A stretch of DNA of 64,000 nt from Nonomuraea rubra (GCF_014207985.1 NZ_JACHMI010000001.1:3641001-3705000); one strand, 5' to 3'; positions 28,331 through 36,189 are shown, counted from the first letter of the stretch. Notes: generated by a model not told the origin, from the sequence alone. Made by a program: numbers and translations.

Positions 28331-29575
28331 ATGCTCCGGAACATGCGGCAGCCGCGATCGATCCGGGACCTGGACGACTGGGTGCGGTTCACCGACGACC
28401 GCCCGCCCCTCGTGTTCAGCGTCTTCTTCTGGGGCGACGTCCTCCTGCTCGCGCTCAACTTCGTCAGCGCGCTCTCCTCGCTCGGCGCCGTGACGGAGCG
28501 GTGGCCGCTGCTGGAGACGATCTTCTACGCGGGAGGCGCCGCCCTGCCGCCGCTGGTCGTCCTGTGGCCGCTGCTGTCCTGGCGGCGCGGCACGTCCGCG
28601 TGGCGCAAGGCGGTGACCGTGGCGTTCCTGGCCCTGTCTCTGGTGGTCGCCTCAAGCGGGGGGCTCGCGGGCCTGCTGGTGGTGGGCATCGCGGTGGGGA
28701 ACGCGCTGGTCGTGCTCGGGCCGCGGGGCGCGATCGCCTTCTCCGGCGTCGCCGGCCTGCTCAGCTTCGGGATCAGCGTGATCAACCCGGACCAGAGCCT
28801 GCTCGGGGCGGTCGTCAACGGCCTGCTCATCGCGATCCTGTGCCTGGTGCTGCTCGTCCTCGTGACCGCGCTCTTCGCCTTCAGCACGCGAGCGGAGGAG
28901 ACCCGCCGCCTGCTCGCCGACCTCGAACAGGCCCACGCCGAACTGGCCGGATACGCGGCCCGCTCCCGCGAGCTGGCCATCGCCGAGGAACGCGCGCGCA
29001 TCGCCCGCGACATGCACGACTCCGTCGGCCACTACCTGACCGTCATCAACGTGGGCCTGCAGAACGCCCAGCGCTACCGCACCGCCCGCCCCGAGGCCGC
29101 CTGGGACGAGGTCAGCCAGGCCCAGGCGCTCACCCTGGAGGCGCTGACCGACACCCGCCGCTGGGTGCGCGCGCTCAAACCCCTGCGCATGGACGGCCGC
29201 ACGGGACCCGACGCCCTGCGGGCCCTGGCCGAGTCGTTCGGCTCGGCCGGCACCGGCGTCGCCTTCACGCTCAACGGCACCTGGCCCGACGTGGACGAGA
29301 GCCGCGAGCTGGTCTGCTACCGGATCGTCCAGGAAGGGCTCACCAACGCCCTGCGCCACTCGGGCGCGCGGCACGTCGAGGTCGCCCTCGACTGCACGGA
29401 CGAACGGGTCGAGGTGACCGTCTCCGACGACGGCACCGGCGCCGAGCCGGGGGCGACGGCGAACGGCTTCGGCCTGCGCGGCCTGCGCGAGCGCCTGCGG
29501 GGGGTGGGCGGCGAGCTGGACGTGACCGCCGGCTCCGGCGGCGGCTTCACCCTGCGCGCGACGGTGCCGGTGTGA
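28331..29575 (+). CDS. NarL-type sensor histidine kinase
   Basis: A 414-residue membrane kinase. Four to six hydrophobic helices fill residues 28-183 with no large extracellular domain. The dimerisation/phosphoacceptor region has EERARIARDMHDSVGHYL (His229, HisKA_3 type), and the C-terminal HATPase domain has VQEGLTNALRHSGARHVEV, VSDDGTGAEPG and GFGLRGLRERL. GGAGGT lies five bases before ATG 28331, so ATG 28319 is less likely. Its stop overlaps the response regulator start by one base (TGATG): a coupled pair. Confidence 0.92.
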   Translation: MLRNMRQPRSIRDLDDWVRFTDDRPPLVFSVFFWGDVLLLALNFVSALSSLGAVTERWPLLETIFYAGGAALPPLVVLWPLLSWRRGTSAWRKAVTVAFLALSLVVASSGGLAGLLVVGIAVGNALVVLGPRGAIAFSGVAGLLSFGISVINPDQSLLGAVVNGLLIAILCLVLLVLVTALFAFSTRAEETRRLLADLEQAHAELAGYAARSRELAIAEERARIARDMHDSVGHYLTVINVGLQNAQRYRTARPEAAWDEVSQAQALTLEALTDTRRWVRALKPLRMDGRTGPDALRALAESFGSAGTGVAFTLNGTWPDVDESRELVCYRIVQEGLTNALRHSGARHVEVALDCTDERVEVTVSDDGTGAEPGATANGFGLRGLRERLRGVGGELDVTAGSGGGFTLRATVPV

Positions 29576-30351
29576 TGCGGGCGGGTGAGGGCGGGGGTAC
29601 GGGCGGTATGAGCGGAGGCGCGGGCGGAATGAGCGGGGGCGCGGGCGGTATGAGCGGGGGCGCGAGCGGAGGCGCGGGGCCGATCCGGGTCATGCTGGTG
29701 GACGACCAGATCCTCATGCGGGAGGGCCTGCGCAAGCTGCTGGAGATCGAGCCCGGCATCGAGATCGCCACCACCGCCGGCGGCGGCGAGGAGGCGCTGG
29801 CGTGGCTGGCGGGCGCCATGGACGGCGAGCGGCCGCAGGTCGCGCTCGTGGACGCCCGCATGCCCGGCATGGACGGCGTGGAGCTGGTGGCCCGGATGTG
29901 CGAGCGGTTCCCCGCGGTCGCGCCGGTCATCCTGACCACGTTCGACGACGACGACTACATCTTCGGCGGGCTGCGCGCCGGGGCGAAGGGCTACCTGCTG
30001 AAGGACACCCCGCCGGACGAGCTGGTGGCCGCGATCCGGCGGGCGGCGCGCGGGGAGACCGTCCTGGGCGGCGCGGCCAGCGAGCGGCTCGTCGGCCTGC
30101 TGCGCGCCGCGCCCGCCCCGGCGGCCAGGACGCCGCAGGAGCCGCCCGGCGGGCTGTCGGACCGCGAGTACGAGATCGCGCTGCTCATCGGCGCCGGGGC
30201 GGCCAACCGCGAGATCGCGCGCCGCCTGCACATCACGGAGGGCACGGCCAAGAACCACATCTCCAGCTGCCTGCGCAAGCTCGGCCTGCGCGACCGCACC
30301 CAGCTCGCGGTCTGGGTGTCCAGGCACGTACCCCCGGACGGCACCCGCTAG
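29575..30351 (+). CDS. NarL/LuxR-type response regulator
   Basis: Partner of the kinase just upstream. From the first ATG (29575) it has 258 residues: a 35-residue Gly/Met/Ser head, a receiver domain (VMLVDDQILMREGL, phosphoacceptor Asp in VALVDARMPGMDG, Lys in GYLLKDTPP) and a LuxR-type DNA-binding domain (LSDREYEIALLIGAGAANRE, EGTAKNHISSCLRKLGL). The head is coded by three 21-base repeats each containing an in-frame ATG, so the real start could be 29575, 29608, 29629 or 29650; normal receivers begin four residues before VMLVDD. Coupling with the kinase stop favours 29575. Confidence 0.92.
   Translation: MRAGEGGGTGGMSGGAGGMSGGAGGMSGGASGGAGPIRVMLVDDQILMREGLRKLLEIEPGIEIATTAGGGEEALAWLAGAMDGERPQVALVDARMPGMDGVELVARMCERFPAVAPVILTTFDDDDYIFGGLRAGAKGYLLKDTPPDELVAAIRRAARGETVLGGAASERLVGLLRAAPAPAARTPQEPPGGLSDREYEIALLIGAGAANREIARRLHITEGTAKNHISSCLRKLGLRDRTQLAVWVSRHVPPDGTR
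29602..29664 (+). repeat. Three 21-bp tandem repeats in the response regulator 5' end
   Basis: Units at 29602-29622, 29623-29643 and 29644-29664 differ at two positions and encode GGMSGGA three times. Each carries an in-frame ATG. Confidence 0.85.
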
Positions 30352-30394
30352 AGAACCCGCCGTCCAGGCGCGTCCCCTGGACGGCGCCCGCTAG
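30318..30394. repeat. Duplicated gene tail between convergent genes
   Basis: The last 34 bases of the response regulator gene (30318-30351, ending CTAG) are repeated with changes at 30362-30394, also ending CTAG. The second CTAG supplies the stop codon of the opposite-strand GNAT gene. Confidence 0.7.
30359..30385. terminator. Bidirectional hairpin between response regulator and GNAT genes
   Basis: GCCGTCCAG and CTGGACGGC form a perfect 9-bp stem with a 9-base loop, eight bases after the response regulator stop and six bases beyond the GNAT stop on the other strand. Confidence 0.6.
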
Positions 30395-31131
30395 GGGAGT
30401 GAGATGTGCAGGGCCTCGCCCACCCGGTGGTACCCCGTGCGGGCGTACACGCGGGCCGCCGCGTCGTCGGCCGGGGTGAGGAACGGCGTGGTGACCCCGG
30501 CCCCGGCCGCCTCCCGGGTGAGCAGCGCGGTGATCGCCCCCGCGATGCCCCGCCGCCGGTACGCCGCCGACACCGCGATGCCCGCCACCTCGGCGACCCC
30601 CTCGTGCGGCCGGCCGAGCTGCCCGCCGCCCACCACCTGCCCGTCCAGGACGGCGGCGGCCACCAAGCCTCCGCCGTCGAGAACGCGCCGCAGCCGCGCC
30701 ACGTCGTGCTCGCTGGCCTCCGGCGCGCCGAACGCCTCGTTCATCACCCGGGCCACCGCCCACAGCGCCGCATCGTCGGCCACGAGCCGCACCCGCACGT
30801 CCGGGGACACCGGCACGTCCACCACCGCCCCCGGCGCGCACACCAGCAGCGGATAACGCCCCTCGGCCACGAATCCGGCGGCCAGCAGGGCGGCCTCCAC
30901 CCCGGGCGAGGTCTGCGGCACGTACTCCAGCCTCGGCGTCCTGGACCGCTCCTTGAACGCCGCCACCAGCGCCGCGACCTCGTCCGCCGTGGGCGAGGCG
31001 CCGTCGTCGGGCACCGCGTAGTTGAACGGGCCCGCGTCGTCGTGCTCGTCGAACCGGATCAGGAACGGCCCGGCCCGCCGCGCGCCGGGCCCGGCCGCCG
31101 ACCTGAGGTAGGCGTGCACCTCCGCGCTCAC
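30391..31131 (-). CDS. GNAT family N-acetyltransferase
   Basis: A 246-residue two-part protein. The C-terminal 130 residues form the GNAT domain, with acetyl-CoA pyrophosphate loop VSAAYRRRGIAGAI near 188 and the terminal NAAARVYARTGYHRVG-like segment (DDAAARVYARTGYHRVGEA). The N-terminal half may be a second, degenerate GNAT lobe (LEYVPQTSPGVEAALLAAGF). Acceptor unknown. The GTG start overlaps the stop of a 29-codon remnant frame by four bases (GTGA). Confidence 0.85.
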   Translation of the reverse strand: MSAEVHAYLRSAAGPGARRAGPFLIRFDEHDDAGPFNYAVPDDGASPTADEVAALVAAFKERSRTPRLEYVPQTSPGVEAALLAAGFVAEGRYPLLVCAPGAVVDVPVSPDVRVRLVADDAALWAVARVMNEAFGAPEASEHDVARLRRVLDGGGLVAAAVLDGQVVGGGQLGRPHEGVAEVAGIAVSAAYRRRGIAGAITALLTREAAGAGVTTPFLTPADDAAARVYARTGYHRVGEALHISLP

Positions 31132-31217
31132 GGGGCCGCTCCCGGCGTGGTGGCCCGGCGCGGGGCGGTGAACTGGTCGAGTACGGCGATCCGGCCGTCG
31201 GTGATCGTGAAGCTCAT
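31128..31217 (-). pseudogene. Remnant of a SnoaL-like/sigma-factor C-terminal domain
   Basis: A 29-codon frame reading MSFTITDGRIAVLDQFTAPRR and eight more residues. The VMSFTITDGRIAVLD type sequence resembles the last strand and tail of SnoaL-like domains, as at the C-terminus of SigJ-type ECF sigma factors (..TVTDGRIA.IDV..DP..). No upstream part of such a gene is present: the sequence before it is a tandem repeat array. It looks like the tail of a lost gene, now directly coupled to the GNAT start. Confidence 0.35.
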
Positions 31218-31244
31218 GACGGAACGAGAATAACCGCCCACCAC

Positions 31245-31336
31245 ACCGACGAGCCCAACGGCACCGCCGCCGGCCGGGACCGACCCAACGGCACCGCCAC
31301 CGGGGGACCGACCCAACGGCAGCGCCACCGGCCGGG
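31245..31336. repeat. Three imperfect tandem repeats of about 30 bp
   Basis: Units 31245-31278, 31279-31306 and 31307-31336 share the core CCCAACGGCACCGCCACCGG. They fill most of the gap between the SnoaL remnant and the methyltransferase gene and are not in any convincing coding frame. Confidence 0.75.
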
Positions 31337-31429
31337 CCCGGGACGCCCTGCACGCACCCGGCAGCCCGCCTTGCACCCGGCACGGAAACCCCGTCGCGCC
31401 GCCCGTCCCGCGATGCCTATCGTGGCCGT

Positions 31430-32155
31430 ATGGCTGACGCGATCTTCGAGCATCCCCGGCTGGCCGCCGTCTACGACCCGCTGGACCCCGACAGGAGCGA
31501 CCTCGACGCCTACGCCGCCATCGCCGAGGAACTCGGCGCGCGCAGCGTGCTGGACGTCGGCTGCGGCACCGGCACGTTCGCGCTGCTGCTGGCCGGACGC
31601 GGCCTCGACGTGACAGGCGTGGACCCGGCGGAGGCGTCGCTCGACGTGGCAAGGGCCAAGCCGGGCAGCGAGCGCGTGCGGTGGATCCACGGCTACGCGA
31701 CGGACGTCCCGCCGCTGGCGGCCGACCTCGCCACGATCACGGGCAACGCGGCCCAGGCGATCGTCGAGCCGGACGACTGGCAGGCCACGCTGGCCGCCGT
31801 GCACGCGGCGCTGCGCCCCGGCGGGCACCTGGTGTTCGAGACCCGCGACCCGGCCAGGAAGGCCTGGCTCGGCTGGAACAGGGAGCAGACCCACCAGTCC
31901 GTCGACATCCCGGGCGTGGGCACGGTGGAGCAGTGGCATGACGTGCTCGACGTCAGCGGGCCGCTGGTGACCTTCCGGTCGACCCTGGTCTTCGCCTCCG
32001 ACGGAGAGGTGCTGACCTCGCACTCCACGCTGCGCTTCCGCGAGCGCGCGGAGGTCGAGGCGGACCTGGCCGCCTGCGGGTACGTGGTGCGCGAGGTCAG
32101 GGACGCGCCCGACCGGCCGGGCAAGGAGTTCGTGTTCCTCGCCGCGCGGCCGTGA
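31430..32155 (+). CDS. Class I SAM-dependent methyltransferase
   Basis: A 241-residue methyltransferase with motif I VLDVGCGTGTFALLLAGRG (residues 41-59), acidic loop VTGVDPAEASLDVAR, and motif IV/post-IV region LRPGGHLVFETRDP. N-terminal YDPLDPDRSDLDAY resembles the family of small-molecule N- or O-methyltransferases annotated in actinobacteria. A TATCGT hexamer (31418-31423) ends six bases before the ATG and no Shine-Dalgarno site is seen, so the mRNA is probably leaderless. Substrate unknown. Confidence 0.87.
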   Translation: MADAIFEHPRLAAVYDPLDPDRSDLDAYAAIAEELGARSVLDVGCGTGTFALLLAGRGLDVTGVDPAEASLDVARAKPGSERVRWIHGYATDVPPLAADLATITGNAAQAIVEPDDWQATLAAVHAALRPGGHLVFETRDPARKAWLGWNREQTHQSVDIPGVGTVEQWHDVLDVSGPLVTFRSTLVFASDGEVLTSHSTLRFRERAEVEADLAACGYVVREVRDAPDRPGKEFVFLAARP

Positions 32156-32184
32156 GGAATCGGCCGTAAGAATATCGGCAGGAT

Positions 32185-32213
32185 TTGGTAAGCGGTTCCG
32201 GCCAGGCTTTACT
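32185..32213 (+). promoter_or_regulatory. Promoter of the DHFR-like gene
   Basis: TTGGTA (32185-32190) and TTTACT (32208-32213) are 17 bases apart, 33 bases upstream of the start, with GAGGAG as ribosome site. Confidence 0.45.
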
Positions 32214-32246
32214 CATCGGCAACGAGGAACGAGACCTGAGGAGCAC

Positions 32247-32789
32247 ATGATGAGGAAGCTTGTCGAATCCACCTTCGTCACGCTGGACGGCGTCATCGGC
32301 GACCCGCACATCTGGGGCCCGGCCTACTGGGACGAGGAGCACAACGCCTACTCCGCGAAGCTGCTGTTCGGCGCCGACGCGCTGCTGCTGGGCCGCGAGA
32401 CGTACGAGGGCTTCGCCGAGGCGTGGGGCTCCCGCTCCGGCGACGAGTACACCGACCGGATCAACAGCCTGCCCAAGTACGTCGCCTCCACCACGCTCAA
32501 GGAGGCCACGGCGTGGAACGGCAACCTGATCGAGGGCGACGTGGCCACCGCCGTCGCCGAGCTCAAGCAGCAGCCGGGGCAGAGCATCCTCAAGTACGGC
32601 AGCGGCAAGCTCGACCGCACGCTCATCGCGAACAAGCTGATCGACGAGCTGCACCTGTGGGTGTTCCCCGTCGTCGCGGGCGGCGGCGACCGGCTGCTCG
32701 ACGGCCTCGACCTGACCCACTTCGAGCTGCTGGAGACGACCCGCTTCAAGTCGGGCATCATCGTCCTCACCTACGGGCCCAAGGCGTAG
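32247..32789 (+). CDS. Dihydrofolate reductase family protein (RibD C-terminal type)
   Basis: A 180-residue reductase-fold protein: MRKLVESTFVTLDGVIGDP at the start, LLFGADALLLGRETYEGFAE (NADPH-binding GRxTYE motif, residues 39-58), QSILKYGSGKLDRTLIANKL and DELHLWVFPVVAGGGDRLLDG. Such stand-alone RibD_C/DHFR proteins reduce pterin- or flavin-like molecules, but their substrates are mostly unknown. ATG 32247 is five bases after GAGGAG; ATG 32250 is an alternative. Confidence 0.87.
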   Translation: MMRKLVESTFVTLDGVIGDPHIWGPAYWDEEHNAYSAKLLFGADALLLGRETYEGFAEAWGSRSGDEYTDRINSLPKYVASTTLKEATAWNGNLIEGDVATAVAELKQQPGQSILKYGSGKLDRTLIANKLIDELHLWVFPVVAGGGDRLLDGLDLTHFELLETTRFKSGIIVLTYGPKA

Positions 32790-33012
32790 GGTTCCGCTCC
32801 GGGGCCGCCGTGTACTAGCATCCGCTGCACCGGCGGCACTCTCCCGCCGCACCTCCAGAGCGGGTCCCCACGCGGCCCGCCGTACGCGGAGGCAAAGGGG
32901 ACAGCTCGCGCCTCGGGAGCCCGCACTCGACCGGCCGGCGATCCCTTTCGCGGCCGCCACGGGCCGCGGGCGTGGGCCGGGCCGGTGGCGATGGCCGCGG
33001 GAAGAGCCGTAC

Positions 33013-34290
33013 ATGACCAGCAAGAAGCAGCTCAAGGCGCGCATCAGGGCGCGCATGGCCAAGACCGGCGAGAGCTACACCACCGCGCGGCGGCACCTCA
33101 TCGGCCGGCCGGAGCGGGCCGCGGACGGCGGCTGGCGCTTCACCGGCGGGCGGAACCCGTCCAGCGCCGCCATCGCCGCGGTGCTCGCCAACCAGGGGCT
33201 GGACGTGAGCGAGCCGCTGGTGTTCCTGGCGGGCGGCGGGATCGGCGCCGGGTACATCCTGTGGGAGTTCCAGCACGACGGCTCCCGCGTCGTGGTGCTC
33301 GGGTTCCGCAACCAGTGGCAGTACCACGACCGGTGGATGGCCAAGACGCTCGGCAGGCTGGGGGTGCCGTACGACGAGCACCGCACGTCCGGGACGCGGG
33401 CGGCGAGCGACCGGCTGGCCGCCGAGCTGGACGCGGGGCGGCCGTGCGTGGTCCTGCCCGACCGCTACCACGTGGGCTACTGGCACCTGCCCGCCTCGCT
33501 GGACGGGCGCGGCGGCCATCCGGTGGTCGCCTACCGGCGCGACGGGGACGCGGTGGTCGTGGACGACCGCGGCCGGGCGCCGATCAGCGTTCCCCGGGAG
33601 CGGTTCGACGCCGCGCGGGCCAGGGTGGGCTCGTACCGCAACGTGCTGCACGTGCTCGGCGAGTCCAAGCCGGACGAGGCGACGCTGGCCGCCGCGGCCC
33701 TCGACGGGCTGCGTGACTGCGCGGCGCACCTCTCGGCCGCCTCCGACTCGTTCTCGCTGCCGGCCTGGCGCAAGTGGGCGCGGCTGCTGACCGACACGCG
33801 CAACGCCAAGGCGTGGCCGAAGGTGTTCGCCGACGGGCGCGGGCTGGCGGACGCCCTCCTGTCGATCTGGGAGGGCGCCGAGCCGGTCGGCATGGACGGC
33901 GGGAACCTGCGCGACCTGTTCGCCGACGCGCTCGACGAGGCCGCCGCCCTCCTCGACCGGCCCGCGCTGGCGGAGCTGGCCGGCCGGTTCAGGGAGATCC
34001 ACGGCCTGTGGCACGACCTGGCCGAGGCGGCGCTGCCCGCCGACGTGCCGGAGCTGGGCAGGATCCGTGAGCTGACCGCCGCCGTCAAGGAGAGCGTCAT
34101 GGCGGACGGCAGCGCCGGCGACCACGAGGCCGCCCTGGCGGCTCAGGAGCTGTGGGCGGCCAGAGCCGCCGCGAACGAGGCCGTGACCGCCGACCGGGGC
34201 CCGCTCTTCGCCGGGCTCGGCATCCGGATCTCCGCCGTGTACGAGGCCGAACGCGACGCGATCGCCCGGCTGTCCGCACTCGTCACCTGA
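33013..34290 (+). CDS. BtrH N-terminal domain-containing protein
   Basis: A 425-residue protein. A basic segment (KKQLKARIRARMAKTGESYT, residues 4-23) common at the start of actinobacterial DNA-associated proteins is followed by a BtrH-like domain (about 40-215): SSAAIAAVLANQGLDVSEPL, FLAGGGIGAGYILWEF, and GGHPVVAYRRDGDAVVVDDRG. BtrH is the acyltransferase-like protein that transfers the gamma-glutamyl side chain in butirosin biosynthesis. Homologues I recall carry a Cys at the start of the first helix; here the site reads RNPSSAA, so the usual nucleophile seems absent. The C-terminal half is helical and Ala-rich, resembling DUF4872. No antibiotic genes adjoin it. Confidence 0.75.
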   Translation: MTSKKQLKARIRARMAKTGESYTTARRHLIGRPERAADGGWRFTGGRNPSSAAIAAVLANQGLDVSEPLVFLAGGGIGAGYILWEFQHDGSRVVVLGFRNQWQYHDRWMAKTLGRLGVPYDEHRTSGTRAASDRLAAELDAGRPCVVLPDRYHVGYWHLPASLDGRGGHPVVAYRRDGDAVVVDDRGRAPISVPRERFDAARARVGSYRNVLHVLGESKPDEATLAAAALDGLRDCAAHLSAASDSFSLPAWRKWARLLTDTRNAKAWPKVFADGRGLADALLSIWEGAEPVGMDGGNLRDLFADALDEAAALLDRPALAELAGRFREIHGLWHDLAEAALPADVPELGRIRELTAAVKESVMADGSAGDHEAALAAQELWAARAAANEAVTADRGPLFAGLGIRISAVYEAERDAIARLSALVT

Positions 34291-34363
34291 CGACCGTTCC
34301 AGGATCCTCGAAGCCGAACCGCCGCCGCGCGGGCTCGCCCCCAGGGCGCCGTGGACGTCACCG

Positions 34364-34381
34364 CGGCTCCCGGGGGAGCCG
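34364..34381. terminator. Hairpin between convergent genes
   Basis: CGGCTCC and GGAGCCG form a 7-bp stem around CGGG in the 236-base gap between the BtrH-like gene and the aldolase gene. The rest of the gap shows no gene; a run of TGCATGCATGCA-like alternation lies near 34490. Confidence 0.4.
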
Positions 34382-34526
34382 TGACAGCGTCCGCGTGCCC
34401 GCACCGGGCCCCGGCCAGGAAGGCGGGCGGCGGGCAGATCGCCGCGGTGGTACGAGGCGCGGGCTTGCGACACGGAACACGCCCCTGCATGCATGCACTG
34501 CACACATGACCTGTGGCGGGGCCGTT

Positions 34527-35309
34527 CTAGTCGAACAGGTCGGTGTCGGAGCGGACGATCTGGTCGTACAGCGGCTGGAAGTTGATCCAGCCGACCAGGT
34601 CGTTGCCGATCTGCCCGTGGGTGAGCTTGGCCTGCTCGTGCTCGATGAGCACCGTCGGGCCCGCCGCCTTGGCCAGCAGCTGGGCCTGGCAGGAGCGCTC
34701 CATCGTGATGAACCACCAGGCGGCGGCATCGACGGAGTCGCCCACGGTCAGCAGGCCGTGGTTGCGCAGGATGACGGCCTTGTGCGAGCCCAGCGCCCGG
34801 GCGATGCGGCGGCCCTCCTCGGTCTCCAGGACCACGCCGGTGTAGTCGTCGAACAGGCCGTGGTCCTCGTAGAAGGCGCAGGCGTCCTGGGTCAGCGGCT
34901 CCAGCGGGACGCCGAGCGAGGACAGGGCCTTGCCGTACACCGAGTGGGAGTGGGCGGCGGCGACCGCGTCCGGGCGGGCCTGGTGGATCATCGAGTGGAT
35001 GGCGAAGGCCGCCTGGTTGACGTGGTACCTGCCGTGCACGACCTGGCCCTCGTGGTTGACCAGGATGAGGTCGCTGACCTTGATGTGCTTGAAGCTCATG
35101 CCGAACGGGTTGACCCAGAAGTGGTCGGGGTGCTCGGGGTCGCGGGCGGTGATGTGCCCGGCCACGCCCTCCTCGAAGCCGAACCTGCCGAACAGCCGCA
35201 GCGCGGCGACCAGGCGCTCCTGGCGGTGCCGCCGCTCCTGCTCGACGTCGTCGAACGTCGGCGGCAGGCGGAATTGCAGCTGGTCGGTGGGGATGGGGTC
35301 AAGGTTCAT
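34527..35309 (-). CDS. Class II aldolase/adducin family protein
   Basis: A 260-residue zinc-dependent aldolase-fold protein. Zinc ligands are visible in AAHSHSVYGKAL (two His near 120) and ILRNHGLLTVGDS (His near 185), and GHITARDPEHPDHFWVNPFG near 45 is the typical N-terminal phosphate/substrate region. Homologues are fuculose- or ribulose-phosphate aldolases/epimerases, but many of this subgroup are adducin-like with unknown substrate. ATG 35309 has GGAG five bases upstream. It stands alone, divergent from the membrane/XRE pair. Confidence 0.87.
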   Translation of the reverse strand: MNLDPIPTDQLQFRLPPTFDDVEQERRHRQERLVAALRLFGRFGFEEGVAGHITARDPEHPDHFWVNPFGMSFKHIKVSDLILVNHEGQVVHGRYHVNQAAFAIHSMIHQARPDAVAAAHSHSVYGKALSSLGVPLEPLTQDACAFYEDHGLFDDYTGVVLETEEGRRIARALGSHKAVILRNHGLLTVGDSVDAAAWWFITMERSCQAQLLAKAAGPTVLIEHEQAKLTHGQIGNDLVGWINFQPLYDQIVRSDTDLFD

Positions 35310-35497
35310 GTCATCTCCGGCTTCGGTGGGCCCGCCGTGCGTGCGCACAACTGGGGGATGGCTCCATCTTGATCCAGAGTCGGGCCTGACACTCGTACGG
35401 GGCAACGGCCACCGAACCAGAATCTCGTTCGCCTGCTTGTGCGCTGGCACGATGTCGTGCGTGAACGGATCGGAGAGCACCCCCGGATCGTGGCCGG

Positions 35498-35515
35498 TGT
35501 CAAGTACACTTGACA
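35498..35515. promoter_or_regulatory. Operator O1 of the membrane/XRE pair
   Basis: TGTCAAGT-AC-ACTTGACA is a perfect 8-bp inverted repeat. Its right end is the -35 hexamer TTGACA (35510-35515) of the promoter below. Confidence 0.75.
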
Positions 35516-35538
35516 TCGCGACGGCCGCCTCCTACTGT
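35510..35538 (+). promoter_or_regulatory. Promoter of the membrane/XRE pair
   Basis: Consensus TTGACA (35510-35515), 17-base spacer, TACTGT (35533-35538). The -35 is inside O1 and the -10 ends at the first base of O2, so one repressor could block both elements. The transcript would begin near 35545. Confidence 0.7.
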
Positions 35539-35555
35539 GTCAAGTGAACTTGACT
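35538..35555. promoter_or_regulatory. Operator O2 of the membrane/XRE pair
   Basis: TGTCAAGT-GA-ACTTGACT repeats O1 with one arm mismatch. Centres of O1 and O2 are 40 bases apart, close to four helical turns, so proteins on both would face the same side. Confidence 0.75.
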
Positions 35556-35578
35556 TCTCGCCGCAGGGAGGGCAACCC

Positions 35579-35998
35579 GTGCAGGCACACAACACGACCG
35601 GGGACTATCGGGACTCGATCAAGGCATCCATTCGGCTCGTACTCTGGACACTCGCCTGGGCGGCGACCTTGGCCCTGGCCAAATTCGGCCCCGGAGCCCT
35701 GTGGGACTCGCGGCAACCGGTGGCGAGCGGGGCCGCGGTCGCCGCCAATCTGGTCGTCGGCATCGGATGGATCGTCGCCTTCACGCGCTTTCTCCGGGGA
35801 ATCGATGAGTTGCAGCGGAAGATCGTGCAGGATGCGCTGGCGATCACCCTCGGAGTGGGGTTCGTCGGCGGGTTCGCCTACGTCGTCGCGGACGCCGCCG
35901 GCCTCGTCGCCTTCGACGTCGACATCGCGGTCTTCTCCGCGCTCCTGGGAGTCGCCTACATGATCGCCTTCGTCGTCGGCAAGATCAGATACCGATGA
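35579..35998 (+). CDS. Four-helix membrane protein paired with an XRE regulator
   Basis: A 139-residue protein with four hydrophobic helices (about 18-36, 50-70, 86-106, 112-134) and an acidic/basic loop GIDELQRKIVQDALA between helices 2 and 3. I do not know its function; the DELQRKI loop recurs in small membrane proteins encoded next to YozG-like HTH proteins. GTG 35579 has GGGAGGG six bases upstream. Its stop overlaps the HTH gene start by four bases (ATGA). Expression is probably set by the twin operators at 35498-35555. Confidence 0.75.
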   Translation: MQAHNTTGDYRDSIKASIRLVLWTLAWAATLALAKFGPGALWDSRQPVASGAAVAANLVVGIGWIVAFTRFLRGIDELQRKIVQDALAITLGVGFVGGFAYVVADAAGLVAFDVDIAVFSALLGVAYMIAFVVGKIRYR

Positions 35999-36189
35999 AG
36001 AACCGCATCACGGAGCTTCGGGCCGAACGCGCCTGGACGCAGGCCGACCTGGCTCAGCGCGTCAGCGTGTCAAGGCAGACGATCAACGCGATCGAAACAG
36101 GGAAGTTCGACCCGAGCCTTCCCGTCGCCTTCCGTCTCGCCAGGGTGTTCAGCCTGAAGATCGAAGAGATCTTTCTCGACGATCAATGA
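35995..36189 (+). CDS. XRE/Cro-type HTH regulator, YozG-like
   Basis: A 64-residue single-domain regulator: ITELRAERAWTQADLAQRVS, then VSRQTINAIETGKFDPSLP as recognition helix, and ALRLARVFSL-type ending (AFRLARVFSLKIEEIFLDD). The whole protein is the HTH, as in YozG/YgzD-like proteins. It is translated from the same message as the membrane protein. The two 18-bp dyads on the common promoter are its probable binding sites, making this an autoregulated module. Confidence 0.88.
   Translation: MKNRITELRAERAWTQADLAQRVSVSRQTINAIETGKFDPSLPVAFRLARVFSLKIEEIFLDDQ

Noticed and set aside
34440..34510. Possible tRNA-like fold around TGCATGCATGCA near the aldolase gene
   Set aside because: No cloverleaf with a T-loop or acceptor stem can be drawn.
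32815..34716. 633-codon minus-strand frame opposite the BtrH-like gene
   Set aside because: Arg/Pro/Gly-rich with no motif; the plus-strand frame has domain similarity and a ribosome site.
35579..36189. Membrane protein/XRE pair as a toxin-antitoxin system
   Set aside because: The membrane protein is a four-helix protein of 139 residues, larger than known small membrane toxins, and the HTH is downstream; signalling pair fits better.
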